From: Streptomyces broussonetiae
GTDB taxonomy: Bacteria; Actinomycetota; Actinomycetes; Streptomycetales; Streptomycetaceae
NCBI RefSeq assembly: GCF_009796285.1
Contig: NZ_CP047020.1
Location: forward strand, 9,671,780-9,735,779
DNA length: 64,000 nucleotides
Direction of reading: 5' to 3'
The notes beneath the pieces are model-generated. The model was given only the letters and a program-made list of their open reading frames with translations, was not told the DNA's origin and did no database searches. Every line of letters begins with the position of its first letter. Within the stretch, counting starts at the first letter, position 1. The position numbers and the translations under genes were made by a program. This document shows positions 52,733 through 61,342 of this stretch, one piece after another.

Positions 52733-52915
52733 TCACTGTTCCTCCCAGGCGCCGCGCCATGTCATTAGCTCGACTGCCGCCCACGAGGTCGACCACGGCT
52801 CTACGAGGCTGCCGCCGTGCTGAGGGTGCAGGAACGGTCGGCCCTCTCACAGGTCCGTGAGCATCGCCTGACGGCTCCGGGACTTGTCGCGTACCAGGTC
52901 GCCGACCGCTGCCAC
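52733..52915 (-). pseudogene. Small protein gene with internal TGA, paralogue of next upstream gene
   Basis: GTG 52915 begins AAVGDLVRDKSRSRQAMLTD L, then TGA at 52847-52849, then in the same frame EGRPFLHPQHGGSLVEPWST, SWAAVELMTWRGAWEEQ. The order V-D-x-R...LTD...G-P-x-L-x-P-x-GG...EPW mirrors the protein encoded at 53170-52934, so the two are related and this one is split by one nonsense codon (CGA to TGA would explain it). Confidence 0.5.
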
Positions 52916-52933
52916 GCCCGGAGTCGTCGCGGG

Positions 52934-53170
52934 TCACCGGGACACCGCCGCCGGGTGCGTGCCTGCGGTGATTGGAGCGGGATCAGCCAGAGCACTGAGC
53001 TTCGTCGTCCACTCCACACCCCCGCCGACCGGAGCCAGCCACGCAACGGGATGCACTCCCGTGTCCGGAGCGATGGCGCGGAGTGTGCCCCGACGCCCGG
53101 TGACGGTGTCCGTCACCACGTGGTTCAGCCACCTGTGATCACGGTGCATGAGCCCCAGGTCCGCGCTCAC
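52934..53170 (-). CDS. Small hypothetical protein
   Basis: A 78-residue protein whose GTG overlaps the stop of the zinc-type gene (GTGA). LMHRDHRWLNHVVTDTVTGR, RGTLRAIAPDTG and WLAPVGGGVEWTTKLSAL suggest a compact beta-barrel of the kind found in short Streptomyces proteins. Its nearest relative in the window is the interrupted gene just downstream. Function unknown. Confidence 0.65.
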   Translation of the reverse strand: MSADLGLMHRDHRWLNHVVTDTVTGRRGTLRAIAPDTGVHPVAWLAPVGGGVEWTTKLSALADPAPITAGTHPAAVSR

Positions 53171-53394
53171 CGCTCGGCCTCCGTCAAGCCGTACATGCCC
53201 GCGCAGTGCTCGCAGGCATTCAGTTGGACGCTGAGCGCACTCAGTATCCGAACCGCGAACCGCCGGTCAGGCGTCCCGGAGCACCAGCAGCAAGAGGCGC
53301 CCTCGCACTGCCTGTCGCTGAGTCGATCGAAGTGTGGCGTCGGGGCGTCGAGTCCGCCGGAGGATGGTTGCGGGGTCGTGCTGCGCGTCGTCAT
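53167..53394 (-). CDS. Small zinc-binding-type protein
   Basis: A 75-residue protein with GAGGCG before the ATG. Cysteines are arranged CEGASCCWC and ACEHCAGMYG, suitable for one zinc site. It is the first gene of the leftward operon and divergent from the XRE regulator. Common in Streptomyces arms; function unknown. Confidence 0.65.
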   Translation of the reverse strand: MTTRSTTPQPSSGGLDAPTPHFDRLSDRQCEGASCCWCSGTPDRRFAVRILSALSVQLNACEHCAGMYGLTEAER

Positions 53395-53616
53395 GTCGTC
53401 GCCTCGCGCTCGCGGTCGATTTGGCGTGGTCGTCCCCAACGGGGGCGACCACCGGGGCACAACGCGCCCGGAGCGGGGGCGGTTGGGCTGACACCCAGTC
53501 AACGATCACTGTGCGCTGTGGGACCATCACACATGCGGCATGCGTATACACATATGCGCTCAACGGGTACGGACAGACGACGGATGCCGCATGGACTCGT
53601 AGCGTGGGGGTAGCTC
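53395..53616. promoter_or_regulatory. Divergent promoter region, operon / XRE regulator
   Basis: A 222-base spacer. CATGCGGCATGCG and TATACACATATGCG near 53530-53560 form overlapping direct and near-palindromic motifs next to the only AT-rich patch, a likely promoter and operator site for the XRE/TPR protein. Confidence 0.5.
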
Positions 53617-54870
53617 GTGAACTTCCAGACAGGCCCGATCCGAGACGCGTCCCGGGCCGGGGATTACGGACGTGTCATCGAACTGATCCGCAAAGGGCGG
53701 CAGATGACGCAGGCGGCACTCGGACAGGCGCTCGGCCTGTCCCAGTCCGCCGTCTCCCGTCTGGAGAAACGCGGCTCAGCCTCATACAGCACGGACGTCT
53801 TGACCGCGGCGGCTGCACATCTTCAGATTCCGCCGGCACTGGTGGGTCTGGCAGACGGGCGCATGGCGCAGGTCCAGACGAGAGACGACGATCCCATGCA
53901 CCGACGCACCGTACTTGGCGGCGCGGTCGCCGCGATGGCAGCCCCCGTCCTGGCCGCCGTGCCAGACACGCACGACACGATTGGCGGCCAGGCCGCCGCC
54001 CTGCGGCTGACCACGAGTGCCTACCGCAGACTCGACAGCACCACCCCCTCCCGGGACCTCGCCGACGCGGTGGACGGTCATATCCGGCTCATCCAGACCG
54101 TCACCCGCAGCGCGACCAGCGAAGCAGATCGGGCGAGGCTGGCCGCAGCAGGCAGTGAGGCCGCATCCTTCGCCGGCTGGCTGGCGTGGGATAAGGGTGA
54201 CCACGGGTCGGCCCGCTCCTGGTATGGCGGTGCCATCAAAGCTGCCCGAACTTCCGGAAACGCGCTCCTGACGGCCTACCAGGCCGGCACGCTTGCCCAG
54301 TTCGAGGCACACGCCGGGAACGGTGTGGAGGCCCTGAATCTCGCCCGCCGCGCCCGAAGGGTGCTGGGCGAGCAGCGCCCGGCCGTCGCCGACGCATGGT
54401 TGTCCAGCGTCGAAGCGCTCGGATACGCGGCAGCCGGGGACCTGGCTCGAGCTGACCGAGCCCTGACCGCATCCCGTACAGGGGCGGAGGCGCTGACCGC
54501 CGCCCAGGAGCCGCCGCCCTGGCCGTGGGTGTTCTCCTTCACCCCGGACAAGGTGGCTGCCTGCCGCGTCACCTGCGGCGCACGCCTCGGACTGGCGGAC
54601 TGGGTGCTGGCCGAGGACGTGGAGGCCCTGACCACCGGCCATGCGAAACAACGTGCTCTGTTGGTGCTCGACATTGCCGCCGGGCATCTTGCTAGCGGAC
54701 GGGTCGAGGCCACGTTCGCTCTCGCCTCGCGCGCGCTCGACATTGGCCTTCAGTACCGGTCCGGCCGGATCGTGGAACGGGTCCGCGCCGTGCGCCGTAG
54801 CCTCACCACCACCTCACCGTCCAAAGTTGTGCGGGACTTTGACGAGCGCCTGCACGGCGTCTACCTGTAG
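53617..54870 (+). CDS. XRE-family regulator with TPR-like C-terminal domain
   Basis: A 417-residue protein from GTG with GGGGG upstream. HTH at about 17-65 (RVIELIRKGRQMTQAALGQA, LGLSQSAVSRLEKRG). A twin hydrophobic stretch around 97-115 (TVLGGAVAAMAAPVLAAVP) is typical of Streptomyces XRE/TPR proteins, and about 125-410 is helical repeat (AGSEAASFAGWLAWDKGDHG, AGTLAQFEAHAGNGVEALNL). Such proteins often sense peptides or small ligands. Followed after 15 bases by the SLOG gene, so co-transcribed with it. Confidence 0.88.
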   Translation: MNFQTGPIRDASRAGDYGRVIELIRKGRQMTQAALGQALGLSQSAVSRLEKRGSASYSTDVLTAAAAHLQIPPALVGLADGRMAQVQTRDDDPMHRRTVLGGAVAAMAAPVLAAVPDTHDTIGGQAAALRLTTSAYRRLDSTTPSRDLADAVDGHIRLIQTVTRSATSEADRARLAAAGSEAASFAGWLAWDKGDHGSARSWYGGAIKAARTSGNALLTAYQAGTLAQFEAHAGNGVEALNLARRARRVLGEQRPAVADAWLSSVEALGYAAAGDLARADRALTASRTGAEALTAAQEPPPWPWVFSFTPDKVAACRVTCGARLGLADWVLAEDVEALTTGHAKQRALLVLDIAAGHLASGRVEATFALASRALDIGLQYRSGRIVERVRAVRRSLTTTSPSKVVRDFDERLHGVYL

Positions 54871-54885
54871 GAGAGTGACTACAGC

Positions 54886-55359
54886 ATGAGGGTTGGCATC
54901 ACAGGGCATCGCGGGCTGAGCACACAAGTAGGGGAACGGGTTCGGGCGTTCCTGGCCGAACGGGTCGAAGAGTACTATTCGGCCGAACTGGTCGGCGTGT
55001 CATGCATCGCCGACGGCCCAGACTCCTGGTTCGCCGAAGCCGTGTTGGAGCACGGCGGCCGTCTCGAGGTTGTTATCCCTGCTGCCGAGTACCGCGAGAG
55101 CCTGCCCGATTGGCATCACCACGTCTACGATCGACTTATCTCTCGCGCGGCCGACATCCACCACACCGGCATGGCCGAGTCAACTTCCCAAGCCCATCAG
55201 GCCGGATCCGAAATCCTCGTTGGCCTGGTGCATGAGCTGATCGCTGTGTGGGACGGGCAACCGGCGCGGGGGTATGGAGGCACGGCGGACGTGGTGGCGT
55301 ACGCCGAGCGGACTGGTGTCCCGGTGCGGGTGCTGTGGCCCGAGGGCGCCAGCCGATGA
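54886..55359 (+). CDS. SLOG-domain (Rossmann-type nucleotide-binding) protein
   Basis: A 157-residue protein. GITGHRGLS (4-12), CIADGPDSWFAEAVLEHGG, and the C-terminal ELIAVWDGQPARGYGGTADV VAYAERTG are the strand-loop motifs of the SLOG/YspA (DprA-LOG-like) fold; the GGTADV segment is the ligand loop. SLOG proteins bind nucleotides or related ligands and often work in signalling or defence. Here it is paired with the XRE/TPR regulator and could supply or sense its effector; that is inference. Confidence 0.8.
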   Translation: MRVGITGHRGLSTQVGERVRAFLAERVEEYYSAELVGVSCIADGPDSWFAEAVLEHGGRLEVVIPAAEYRESLPDWHHHVYDRLISRAADIHHTGMAESTSQAHQAGSEILVGLVHELIAVWDGQPARGYGGTADVVAYAERTGVPVRVLWPEGASR

Positions 55360-55991
55360 CGTTGCCCCCAATGTGATCGGTTTCGGGGCGCTGCCCGCCG
55401 ACGAACGACTCACTGCATGCACCCGTCTCAAATCCCGTATCGGAGCTTTCTGTCCGCCGGCGGTGGCGGGACGTTCTTTGCGTGGCGGAGCACCGTAGTT
55501 TGCGAGTGATCGCGAGAGCACCGCAAGCCTATGGCCTTTCCGCGGGGCGGGGGCTGTCCGTCCCGGAAGTCCACGTGGCTCACAGAGGCTCGGGCGCCGT
55601 TTCCGCGTCTCCGACGAAGAGGTCGGAACTTACATCGCCGTCCTTAGCGTCAGGGTGCAGATGATCGACTGATAGCCACAGCAACTACCCCAACGCTCAC
55701 CCTGACGCGACCGCGTTCCCTGACGGAAGGCCGGGGCCAAAGCGAAGTCGGGGCCCAGGTCGGTGCGCCGACAGACCTGCTTCGGGCCGAGATGCAGAGG
55801 GAGACCGAAGGCGGCCAGGACGTCGGCGGAGCCGTTCTTACGGGAGACCGGTGCATGACCCGCCCGCTCCAAGGGCGTCGTCCTCGGACGGAGCCGTCCG
55901 ACCGTTCCTCGGCCTGCCGCGTATAGCCTCGACCTCTGTTGTGGGAGTGTGATAGCTGTTCAATTTTGAGGTTCAGGCAGGGGAGCGGAAT
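55360..55991. other. Region without assigned gene
   Basis: A leftward frame at 55630-55872 (VSRKNGSADVLAAFGLPLHL, DLGPDFALAPAFRQG) is protein-like but has no clear start or family. It may be a remnant. The right edge provides CAGGCAGGGGAGCGG, the RBS of the DUF2637 gene. Confidence 0.4.
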
Positions 55992-57872
55992 GTGGCTGCG
56001 GGGACACGTGAGATACCCCAGCTGACTCGAGCGCATCGGGTTCTCGTCGGTGTGGTGGTCTCCGGTGCCCTGATCATCGCCGGCATCGGTTTCGCCGGCT
56101 CGTACGCGGCGGTCCGTCAGCTGGCCATCAAGAAGGGCTTCGGGAACTTCTCCTATGTGTTCCCGGTGGGCATCGACGCGGGTATCTGTGTCCTGCTGGC
56201 CCTGGATCTGCTGCTGACCTGGATACGCATCCCCTTCCCGCTGCTGCGCCAGACGGCGTGGCTGCTGACGGCGGCGACGATCGCGTTCAACGGTGCCGCC
56301 GCCTGGCCCGACCCGCTGGGCGTGGGCATGCACGCGGTGATCCCGATCCTGTTCGTGGTCGCGGTCGAGGCCGCCCGCCACGCGATCGGCCGGATCGCCG
56401 ACATCACGGCCGACAAGCACATGGAGGGCGTCCGCATCACCCGCTGGCTGCTCTCCCCGCTCCCGACGTTCCTCCTCTGGCGCCGCATGAAGCTGTGGGA
56501 GCTGCGCTCCTACGACCAGGTCATCAAGCTGGAACAGGAACGCCTGGTCTACCAAGCGAGCCTCCGGTCCCGCTTCGGCCGAGCCTGGCGCAGGAAGGCT
56601 CCCGTGGAGTCGCTGATGCCGCTACGCCTGGCTCGCTACGGCGTCCCCCTCGCAGAGACGGCCCGGGCCGGGCTGGCCGCAGCCGGCATTGATGAATCGC
56701 CGATTCAGTTCATCGTCGAGCGGACCCCGGTTCCGGCACAGCGGCAGAGCCCCGAACTCAAGGCCGCCGTCGACCAGGAAAAGGAACTGGCGCAAGCGGG
56801 CGGCGCGGCCCCCCAGCCGGTGGAGCAAGTACGAGCTGCACGTCTGGAGCAGCCGCACGACATTGAAGAAGAAGGAAACGCCCAACACCTCGCCGATGCC
56901 TATCAGGACTGGATGGCAGCCTTCGGATACGAGCCCACCAGGGCGCAGTTCGCCCTGTGGCTCCAAGACCAGTACGGCATCGCCACCGCGGCCGGCGGGC
57001 CACTGTCTGACGAGCAACTCGACCCCCTGCTGCGACTTTTCAAGCAGCGCCACACGCCACCAGCCGAGGAGGGGACACAACCCCAAGCCCCGCACGACGC
57101 TGACGACGGTTGGGGTGACTACTTCTACAGCGCTTGGCTCATGTACGCGCAGCAGTACGGCGCGTACCCTGACGCCGCCGCGCTCGCCCAGTTCGTGCAC
57201 CAGCACGACGGCATCACGGGCGCCGACGGACGGCCGGTCACCGGGGCCGACGTGGAGAGCTTCGTCGCCGAGTTCCAGGAACGCGAGTACGGCACCGGCG
57301 CACCGGCACCCGAGTCGGCCGGCGAGGAGGAGGCGGACGCCGATCCTGGCGAGCAGCAGGCCACCGAGCCCCACCCAGCAGCGGAGACACGGCAGGAGAC
57401 CGCCAGTGCGGGTGCGCACGCTGCCAAGGAGCAGCGCGGGCCGAGCGTCAACGCTCCTATCGACGAGAATCCTGCACCCCCTGACCCGGCTGAGGGAGGC
57501 GACCTCACCGTCGTTGACCGCTACTTCCTGGCCTGGGTGGACTACCAGGCCGAGCACGGCGATGAACCCGGCGCCGAGCAGCTGTCGATCTATCTCGCGG
57601 AGAAGGGCATGCACGGCCGGGGAGGGAAGCCGGTCAGCCCATCCACGTTGCGCCGGTACCCGCTCTGGTTCCGTATCTACAGCGTCTGGGCCGAGCACCG
57701 TGTGCGCAATGAGAACCCCGCGGTGGACGCCGTTGCGCAGGACTGCGCAGCCCGCGGCATCACCGCCCAGTACAACAAGCCCATCACCCCCGCACAGGTC
57801 ACCGAGCAGGCCGACGACTTCGAGCGGCGCTGGCACGCCCTCACCCGCTATCACGCCGACACCCAGCAGTAG
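55992..57872 (+). CDS. DUF2637/SpdB-like membrane protein
   Basis: A 626-residue protein from GTG with GGGGAG upstream. The first 170 residues hold the DUF2637 domain: four hydrophobic helices (RVLVGVVVSGALIIAGIGFA, VFPVGIDAGICVLLALDLLL, LLTAATIAFNGAAAW, HAVIPILFVVAVEAARHAIG) and the ADITADKHMEG turn. The remainder is cytoplasmic, with three related about 60-residue units (QDWMAAFGYEPTRAQFALWL, SAWLMYAQQYGAYPDAAALA, LAWVDYQAEHGDEPGAEQLS) joined by acidic linkers. DUF2637 proteins are Streptomyces plasmid spread (Spd) proteins that help intramycelial transfer. The unit repeats may bind DNA or a partner. Confidence 0.88.
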   Translation: MAAGTREIPQLTRAHRVLVGVVVSGALIIAGIGFAGSYAAVRQLAIKKGFGNFSYVFPVGIDAGICVLLALDLLLTWIRIPFPLLRQTAWLLTAATIAFNGAAAWPDPLGVGMHAVIPILFVVAVEAARHAIGRIADITADKHMEGVRITRWLLSPLPTFLLWRRMKLWELRSYDQVIKLEQERLVYQASLRSRFGRAWRRKAPVESLMPLRLARYGVPLAETARAGLAAAGIDESPIQFIVERTPVPAQRQSPELKAAVDQEKELAQAGGAAPQPVEQVRAARLEQPHDIEEEGNAQHLADAYQDWMAAFGYEPTRAQFALWLQDQYGIATAAGGPLSDEQLDPLLRLFKQRHTPPAEEGTQPQAPHDADDGWGDYFYSAWLMYAQQYGAYPDAAALAQFVHQHDGITGADGRPVTGADVESFVAEFQEREYGTGAPAPESAGEEEADADPGEQQATEPHPAAETRQETASAGAHAAKEQRGPSVNAPIDENPAPPDPAEGGDLTVVDRYFLAWVDYQAEHGDEPGAEQLSIYLAEKGMHGRGGKPVSPSTLRRYPLWFRIYSVWAEHRVRNENPAVDAVAQDCAARGITAQYNKPITPAQVTEQADDFERRWHALTRYHADTQQ

Positions 57873-58011
57873 ACCGTGCCGCACACCGGTTGCGCATCAG
57901 GAGCCCAGCGATGCGCAATCGGTAAAGCCCCTGATCAGCTGCCCAATGCGCAGCCACAATGATCACTGCGCAGGCCTGTGCACCGGACCCTGAGCGACCA
58001 GGAGGATTGCC

Positions 58012-58452
58012 ATGAGAGCACTGCGCATCGCCCCGGACACCACTCTCACGGAACTCACCCTCCCCGAAGCCGATGCGCTCTCCGTGATCCGTCACCACGT
58101 CGGAACGTCCGGAGCCGTCGACCAGGCCGTGTACCACCACCGCGCCCTCCTGCACGTGCACGGCGAGGGCCAGGTGGTCGGGCTCGACCAGAACCTCGCC
58201 GCGTGGGCGCTTGTGAGCGCCTGGCGCCGTATGGCCCTGTACCCGTTGCATGGCCCCGTGGTCATCACGGGCCGCACGCCGGACGGGGAAGCGGCCGCAC
58301 TGGACGACGATCTTGCCGAGCACGCCCGCACGGTGACGCAGACCGTGCGGCAAACACTGAAGGCATGGAAGGCCCGGCCGCCCGCCTCGAGCGAGGCGGC
58401 CGCTAGCGAACTCCTTGCCTACGCGGCCCGGGACGTGGCCTCCGGCCGGTAG
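58012..58452 (+). CDS. DUF3846-like protein
   Basis: A 146-residue protein with AGGAGG before the ATG. MRALRIAPDTTLTELTLPEA and DQAVYHHRALLHVHGEGQVV, then VVITGRTPDGEAAALDDDLA, follow the pattern of DUF3846 proteins of actinobacterial plasmids and phages. It is 139 bases downstream of the DUF2637 gene in the same direction. Function unknown. Confidence 0.65.
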   Translation: MRALRIAPDTTLTELTLPEADALSVIRHHVGTSGAVDQAVYHHRALLHVHGEGQVVGLDQNLAAWALVSAWRRMALYPLHGPVVITGRTPDGEAAALDDDLAEHARTVTQTVRQTLKAWKARPPASSEAAASELLAYAARDVASGR

Positions 58453-58482
58453 CGCGTACCGCGCATCCTGCGCACCGACCTT

Positions 58483-59685
58483 CTACAGGGCCTTGCGCAT
58501 GGCCGGGCCGCGGCCGTGGAGGAGTTCGTTGATCAGCTGCTCCGTCTCCAATTCCATCGACGCCTCCAGCGACCTGTTGACCTGTTGGATGCGGGCGATG
58601 GCGGTGTGCAAGCCGGAGCGGTTCCCCGCGGCATGCTCTACCCTCATCCACGCCCTGTACAACAACTCGGAGCTGTCGTCTACGTCGAGGCCGGTTGCGA
58701 TGGCTTGGCGGGCCGCGCTGAGGTCGTGGCGGGGGCCCGCCGGGGTGCGGTAGGTGGCCACGGTGTGCGCGATGTCGATGATCCTGGTGATCATCTCCTG
58801 CTGGAAGGGTTCGGCCCAGGGCAGTGGCCTCGAGCCGAACGGCTTTCCTCGCACCAGGCCGAGGGCCCTTTCCAGGTCCGGCAGGCCGGCCGCGCCCTGG
58901 GGCAGCGCGCGTTCGGCGAGCTGGAGGAACCTTGTCCAGTCGCACCGTACGGCGGGGGAGAGGCGGTAGGGGTCCTCGCCGGTGCGGCGGCGCGGCACGT
59001 ACGGGTTGCCGGCCGGGTCGTTGCCGAGTGCGCTGCGCAGGCCCCGCAGGCGGGCGTTGAGGGTGCTTGCTCCCCAGGGGGTGAGCGGGTCCATGTCGGA
59101 GCACAGCGCGTCGGCGCTGCGGTTGGGGCGGAAATACATCAGCGCCGCGAGCTGGGCGATGCGCGGTCCGTGCCCGGAGCTGGCCACGCCGTCCACTTCA
59201 ACCGGTCCCAGGACGCGGATCTCCGGCGCATGCATATCGTGCGCTTCGCTGTCCGCTGTGCCCCCGCCGCTGTCCGGTTCCGGAATCGCAGAGGCTGGAA
59301 CGTCCGGTTCTTCGTTCTCTGCCGGGTCTTCGGCGAGCTCTGGCCGGGGTGCGTCCTGCCCGTCATACAACGCGGCGGGCAGCAGGCGCAGACCGGCCGG
59401 ATCGGCTGAGGCGGCCAGCAGGGCCGGGAACACGTCGCTGTCGGTCAGGTTCCCCGTCACCGGTTCCGCCGCGGGGGCTTCGCTGCCGCTGTCCGGGCCA
59501 GGATCGCTGCCGAGGCCGTCGAACTCCTCCGCCACGGCGCGATCGGATTGCCTTGCGGGGTCGGGCTCGTCGGGAACGTCCCGCCACGGGCCCTGGGCAG
59601 GTTCGGCGGGCTGCCCGGAGAGGGTGAGCGCCGTGGCGATCTGCTCGTACGCCGCGTGCTCCAGGCGCTGCACGATGATGTCCAT
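58483..59685 (-). CDS. BTAD-domain regulator, probably N-terminally truncated
   Basis: A 400-residue frame. After an acidic, Pro-rich linker (residues 30-150), HAPEIRVLGPVEVDGVASSG begins an OmpR-type winged helix (IAQLAALMYFRPNRSADALC, LNARLRGLRSALGNDPAGNP), followed by a BTAD/TPR domain (RDLSAARQAIATGLDVDDSS-like HDLSAARQAIATGL, LYRAWMRVEHAAGNRSGLHT). Full-length Streptomyces relatives carry a long N-terminal LysM/membrane region. Here no RBS precedes the ATG and the in-frame sequence stops about 30 codons upstream, suggesting loss of that region near 59775. Regulatory target unknown. Confidence 0.75.
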   Translation of the reverse strand: MDIIVQRLEHAAYEQIATALTLSGQPAEPAQGPWRDVPDEPDPARQSDRAVAEEFDGLGSDPGPDSGSEAPAAEPVTGNLTDSDVFPALLAASADPAGLRLLPAALYDGQDAPRPELAEDPAENEEPDVPASAIPEPDSGGGTADSEAHDMHAPEIRVLGPVEVDGVASSGHGPRIAQLAALMYFRPNRSADALCSDMDPLTPWGASTLNARLRGLRSALGNDPAGNPYVPRRRTGEDPYRLSPAVRCDWTRFLQLAERALPQGAAGLPDLERALGLVRGKPFGSRPLPWAEPFQQEMITRIIDIAHTVATYRTPAGPRHDLSAARQAIATGLDVDDSSELLYRAWMRVEHAAGNRSGLHTAIARIQQVNRSLEASMELETEQLINELLHGRGPAMRKAL

Positions 59686-59781
59686 GCCGATGGAGCCGAG
59701 GGGTTGCGGCGTGCTGAGGGACGCGTTGACGGTCTCCGCCTCGGGGAAGTGCGCCCCAGCGGTGTCCGGTGGCGGTTTTTC

Positions 59782-59967
59782 TGATCAGTGGCTGGTGGTC
59801 TGGCCTGTGTTGATCAGTTTGGCGTGTTGGTGTGGTCGGGGGGTGCGGGCGTTTCGGTGGGGGCGCGGGTGGGGGTGTGGGCCTTGCTGTGTGGGGTCTG
59901 GTCTGCGGCTTTGTCAGATAGCGGGCTGGGTGATCAGGTCGTGTCACTTGCGGTGACTGGTGATCAG
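59782..59967. repeat. Four TGATCAG motifs in two pairs, G-rich spacer
   Basis: TGATCAG starts at 59782, 59811, 59931 and 59961: two pairs with 29 and 30 base spacing (about three helical turns). Between the pairs the top strand is very G-rich (runs of 3-6 G, 59831-59882), able to form a quadruplex. The right pair also encloses GTCAC-N5-GTGAC. No gene occupies 59775-59997. Confidence 0.5.
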
Positions 59968-59997
59968 GTTGAGTGGTTGTTGGTATGGGGTGCGGTC

Positions 59998-61263
59998 CTA
60001 GGTTTGCTGGGTGGTGGTGCGGCAGGCGGGGCATGCTTTGGGGCTTCGGGGGCCGTAGCGGTGGATGGGGGTGGCGCAGAGCATGCAGGGGCCGATTTCC
60101 CAGGGTGGGCACTTGAGTTCTGCTGCGATGACGAGGCGTTCGCGGGGGGACAGGTGTAGGGCGATGGGTCTGGTGGGTTGGAGGAGGGTGTCGTCGGGGG
60201 CGTGGTCGAAGGTTTGCAGGCCGGTGGCGGAGGTCGTCTCGCGTTGTGGGCGTGGGCTGCTGGTGTGGGGGGTTTCGTCGCCGTAGTGGCAGGAGCTGTC
60301 GAGTTCTTGTTCGGTGTAGGTGAGGGGTTCGTCGTCGGCCGGGCCGGTCTCGGGCGGGGTGTTCGTTTCGCCGGTGATCTCGTGCCAGCGTTTGACGTCG
60401 CGGGCCAGGGCCCACAGGTAGGAGGTGCGGTGGGGGTCGTGCCGGTTGCGGGAGCGTACGGGCAGGTGCTCGCCGTCGGCGCTGGTGACGATGAGTTCGT
60501 CGAGGGGGGTGGCGCGTTCCTGGGGGATGCACAGGGCGGGCAGGAACCAGCCGCTGTGCCACTTTCCGCACGCCCTGCCGGTTTCGGGGCATGAGCGTTC
60601 GCTGGTGGGGGTGCATTTCCAGATCTGCAGGTGGCGGACGCCGCCGCGGATGATCAGGGCGAGCGGGGAGATGATGCGCTGCCAGGGCACGTCGTCGACG
60701 CGGGTCCAGGGGGCGCGGTCTATCAGGGCGGAGGTGGCGTCTGCGGTCACCCACAGAGGTGCGATGTTGCGCTCGCGGGCTTTGGCGGACCGCCGGCGCA
60801 CGGTACTGGCGGTGATGGGGGAGTACTGGGCCTCCCATCCCACGCGTGCGCCGGCTCCGGTCACCAGCACGTCGGTGATGACCCGTCCGTCCTCGGACCG
60901 GGCTTCGGTCTGCACGTGAAGGCCGTGGCGTGATGCGGTGCGGGCGATCCGCTCTTTCATCGCCTTGTGCTTGTCGCTCTCCTGGGGAGTGGCGACGTGG
61001 GTGAGTGGAAGGTGCGCTGCTACCCACATCACCTTGCCGCCACGGCGCTGGCGCCGGACGAACATCCACGGCGTCTTGCCGTCCAGGGCGCACTGGCATT
61101 GTCCGCCCTTGTAGTCCGTCAGGCACTGCAGCAGGTCCCGGGGCCGCTGCCCGACAGGCTGGGTGATCTCTTCCAGCAGTCCGGTGTGGTCCGGGTGGTC
61201 GAGGTCTTCGCGCGTCAGGTTGATCTCTATGCCGTACCTGGTGTGAAACACCCCGTTGGCCAT
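59998..61263 (-). CDS. Competence CoiA-like family protein
   Basis: A 421-residue protein with ATG at 61263. NGVFHTRYGIEINLTREDLD, RPRDLLQCLTDYKGGQCQCA and WMFVRRQRRGGKVMWVAAHL open the protein. The CoiA-type nuclease-like core follows: ESDKHKAMKERIARTASRHG, TDVLVTGAGARVGWEAQYSP and ITASTVRRRSAKARERNIAP LWVTAD, with an acid-Q pair (WEAQ) like restriction-fold nucleases. The C-terminus has a zinc ribbon (CMLCATPI, CPACRTT). It is a usual companion of terminal-region genes in Streptomyces; biochemical role unproven. Confidence 0.8.
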   Translation of the reverse strand: MANGVFHTRYGIEINLTREDLDHPDHTGLLEEITQPVGQRPRDLLQCLTDYKGGQCQCALDGKTPWMFVRRQRRGGKVMWVAAHLPLTHVATPQESDKHKAMKERIARTASRHGLHVQTEARSEDGRVITDVLVTGAGARVGWEAQYSPITASTVRRRSAKARERNIAPLWVTADATSALIDRAPWTRVDDVPWQRIISPLALIIRGGVRHLQIWKCTPTSERSCPETGRACGKWHSGWFLPALCIPQERATPLDELIVTSADGEHLPVRSRNRHDPHRTSYLWALARDVKRWHEITGETNTPPETGPADDEPLTYTEQELDSSCHYGDETPHTSSPRPQRETTSATGLQTFDHAPDDTLLQPTRPIALHLSPRERLVIAAELKCPPWEIGPCMLCATPIHRYGPRSPKACPACRTTTQQT

Positions 61264-61342
61264 GCAACTGACGGTAAGTGGCTGTCTGCGGCATGGAAAG
61301 AGTGCAGATGCCATGCACCGGGGACATGCTGGAGCGTCGGTC

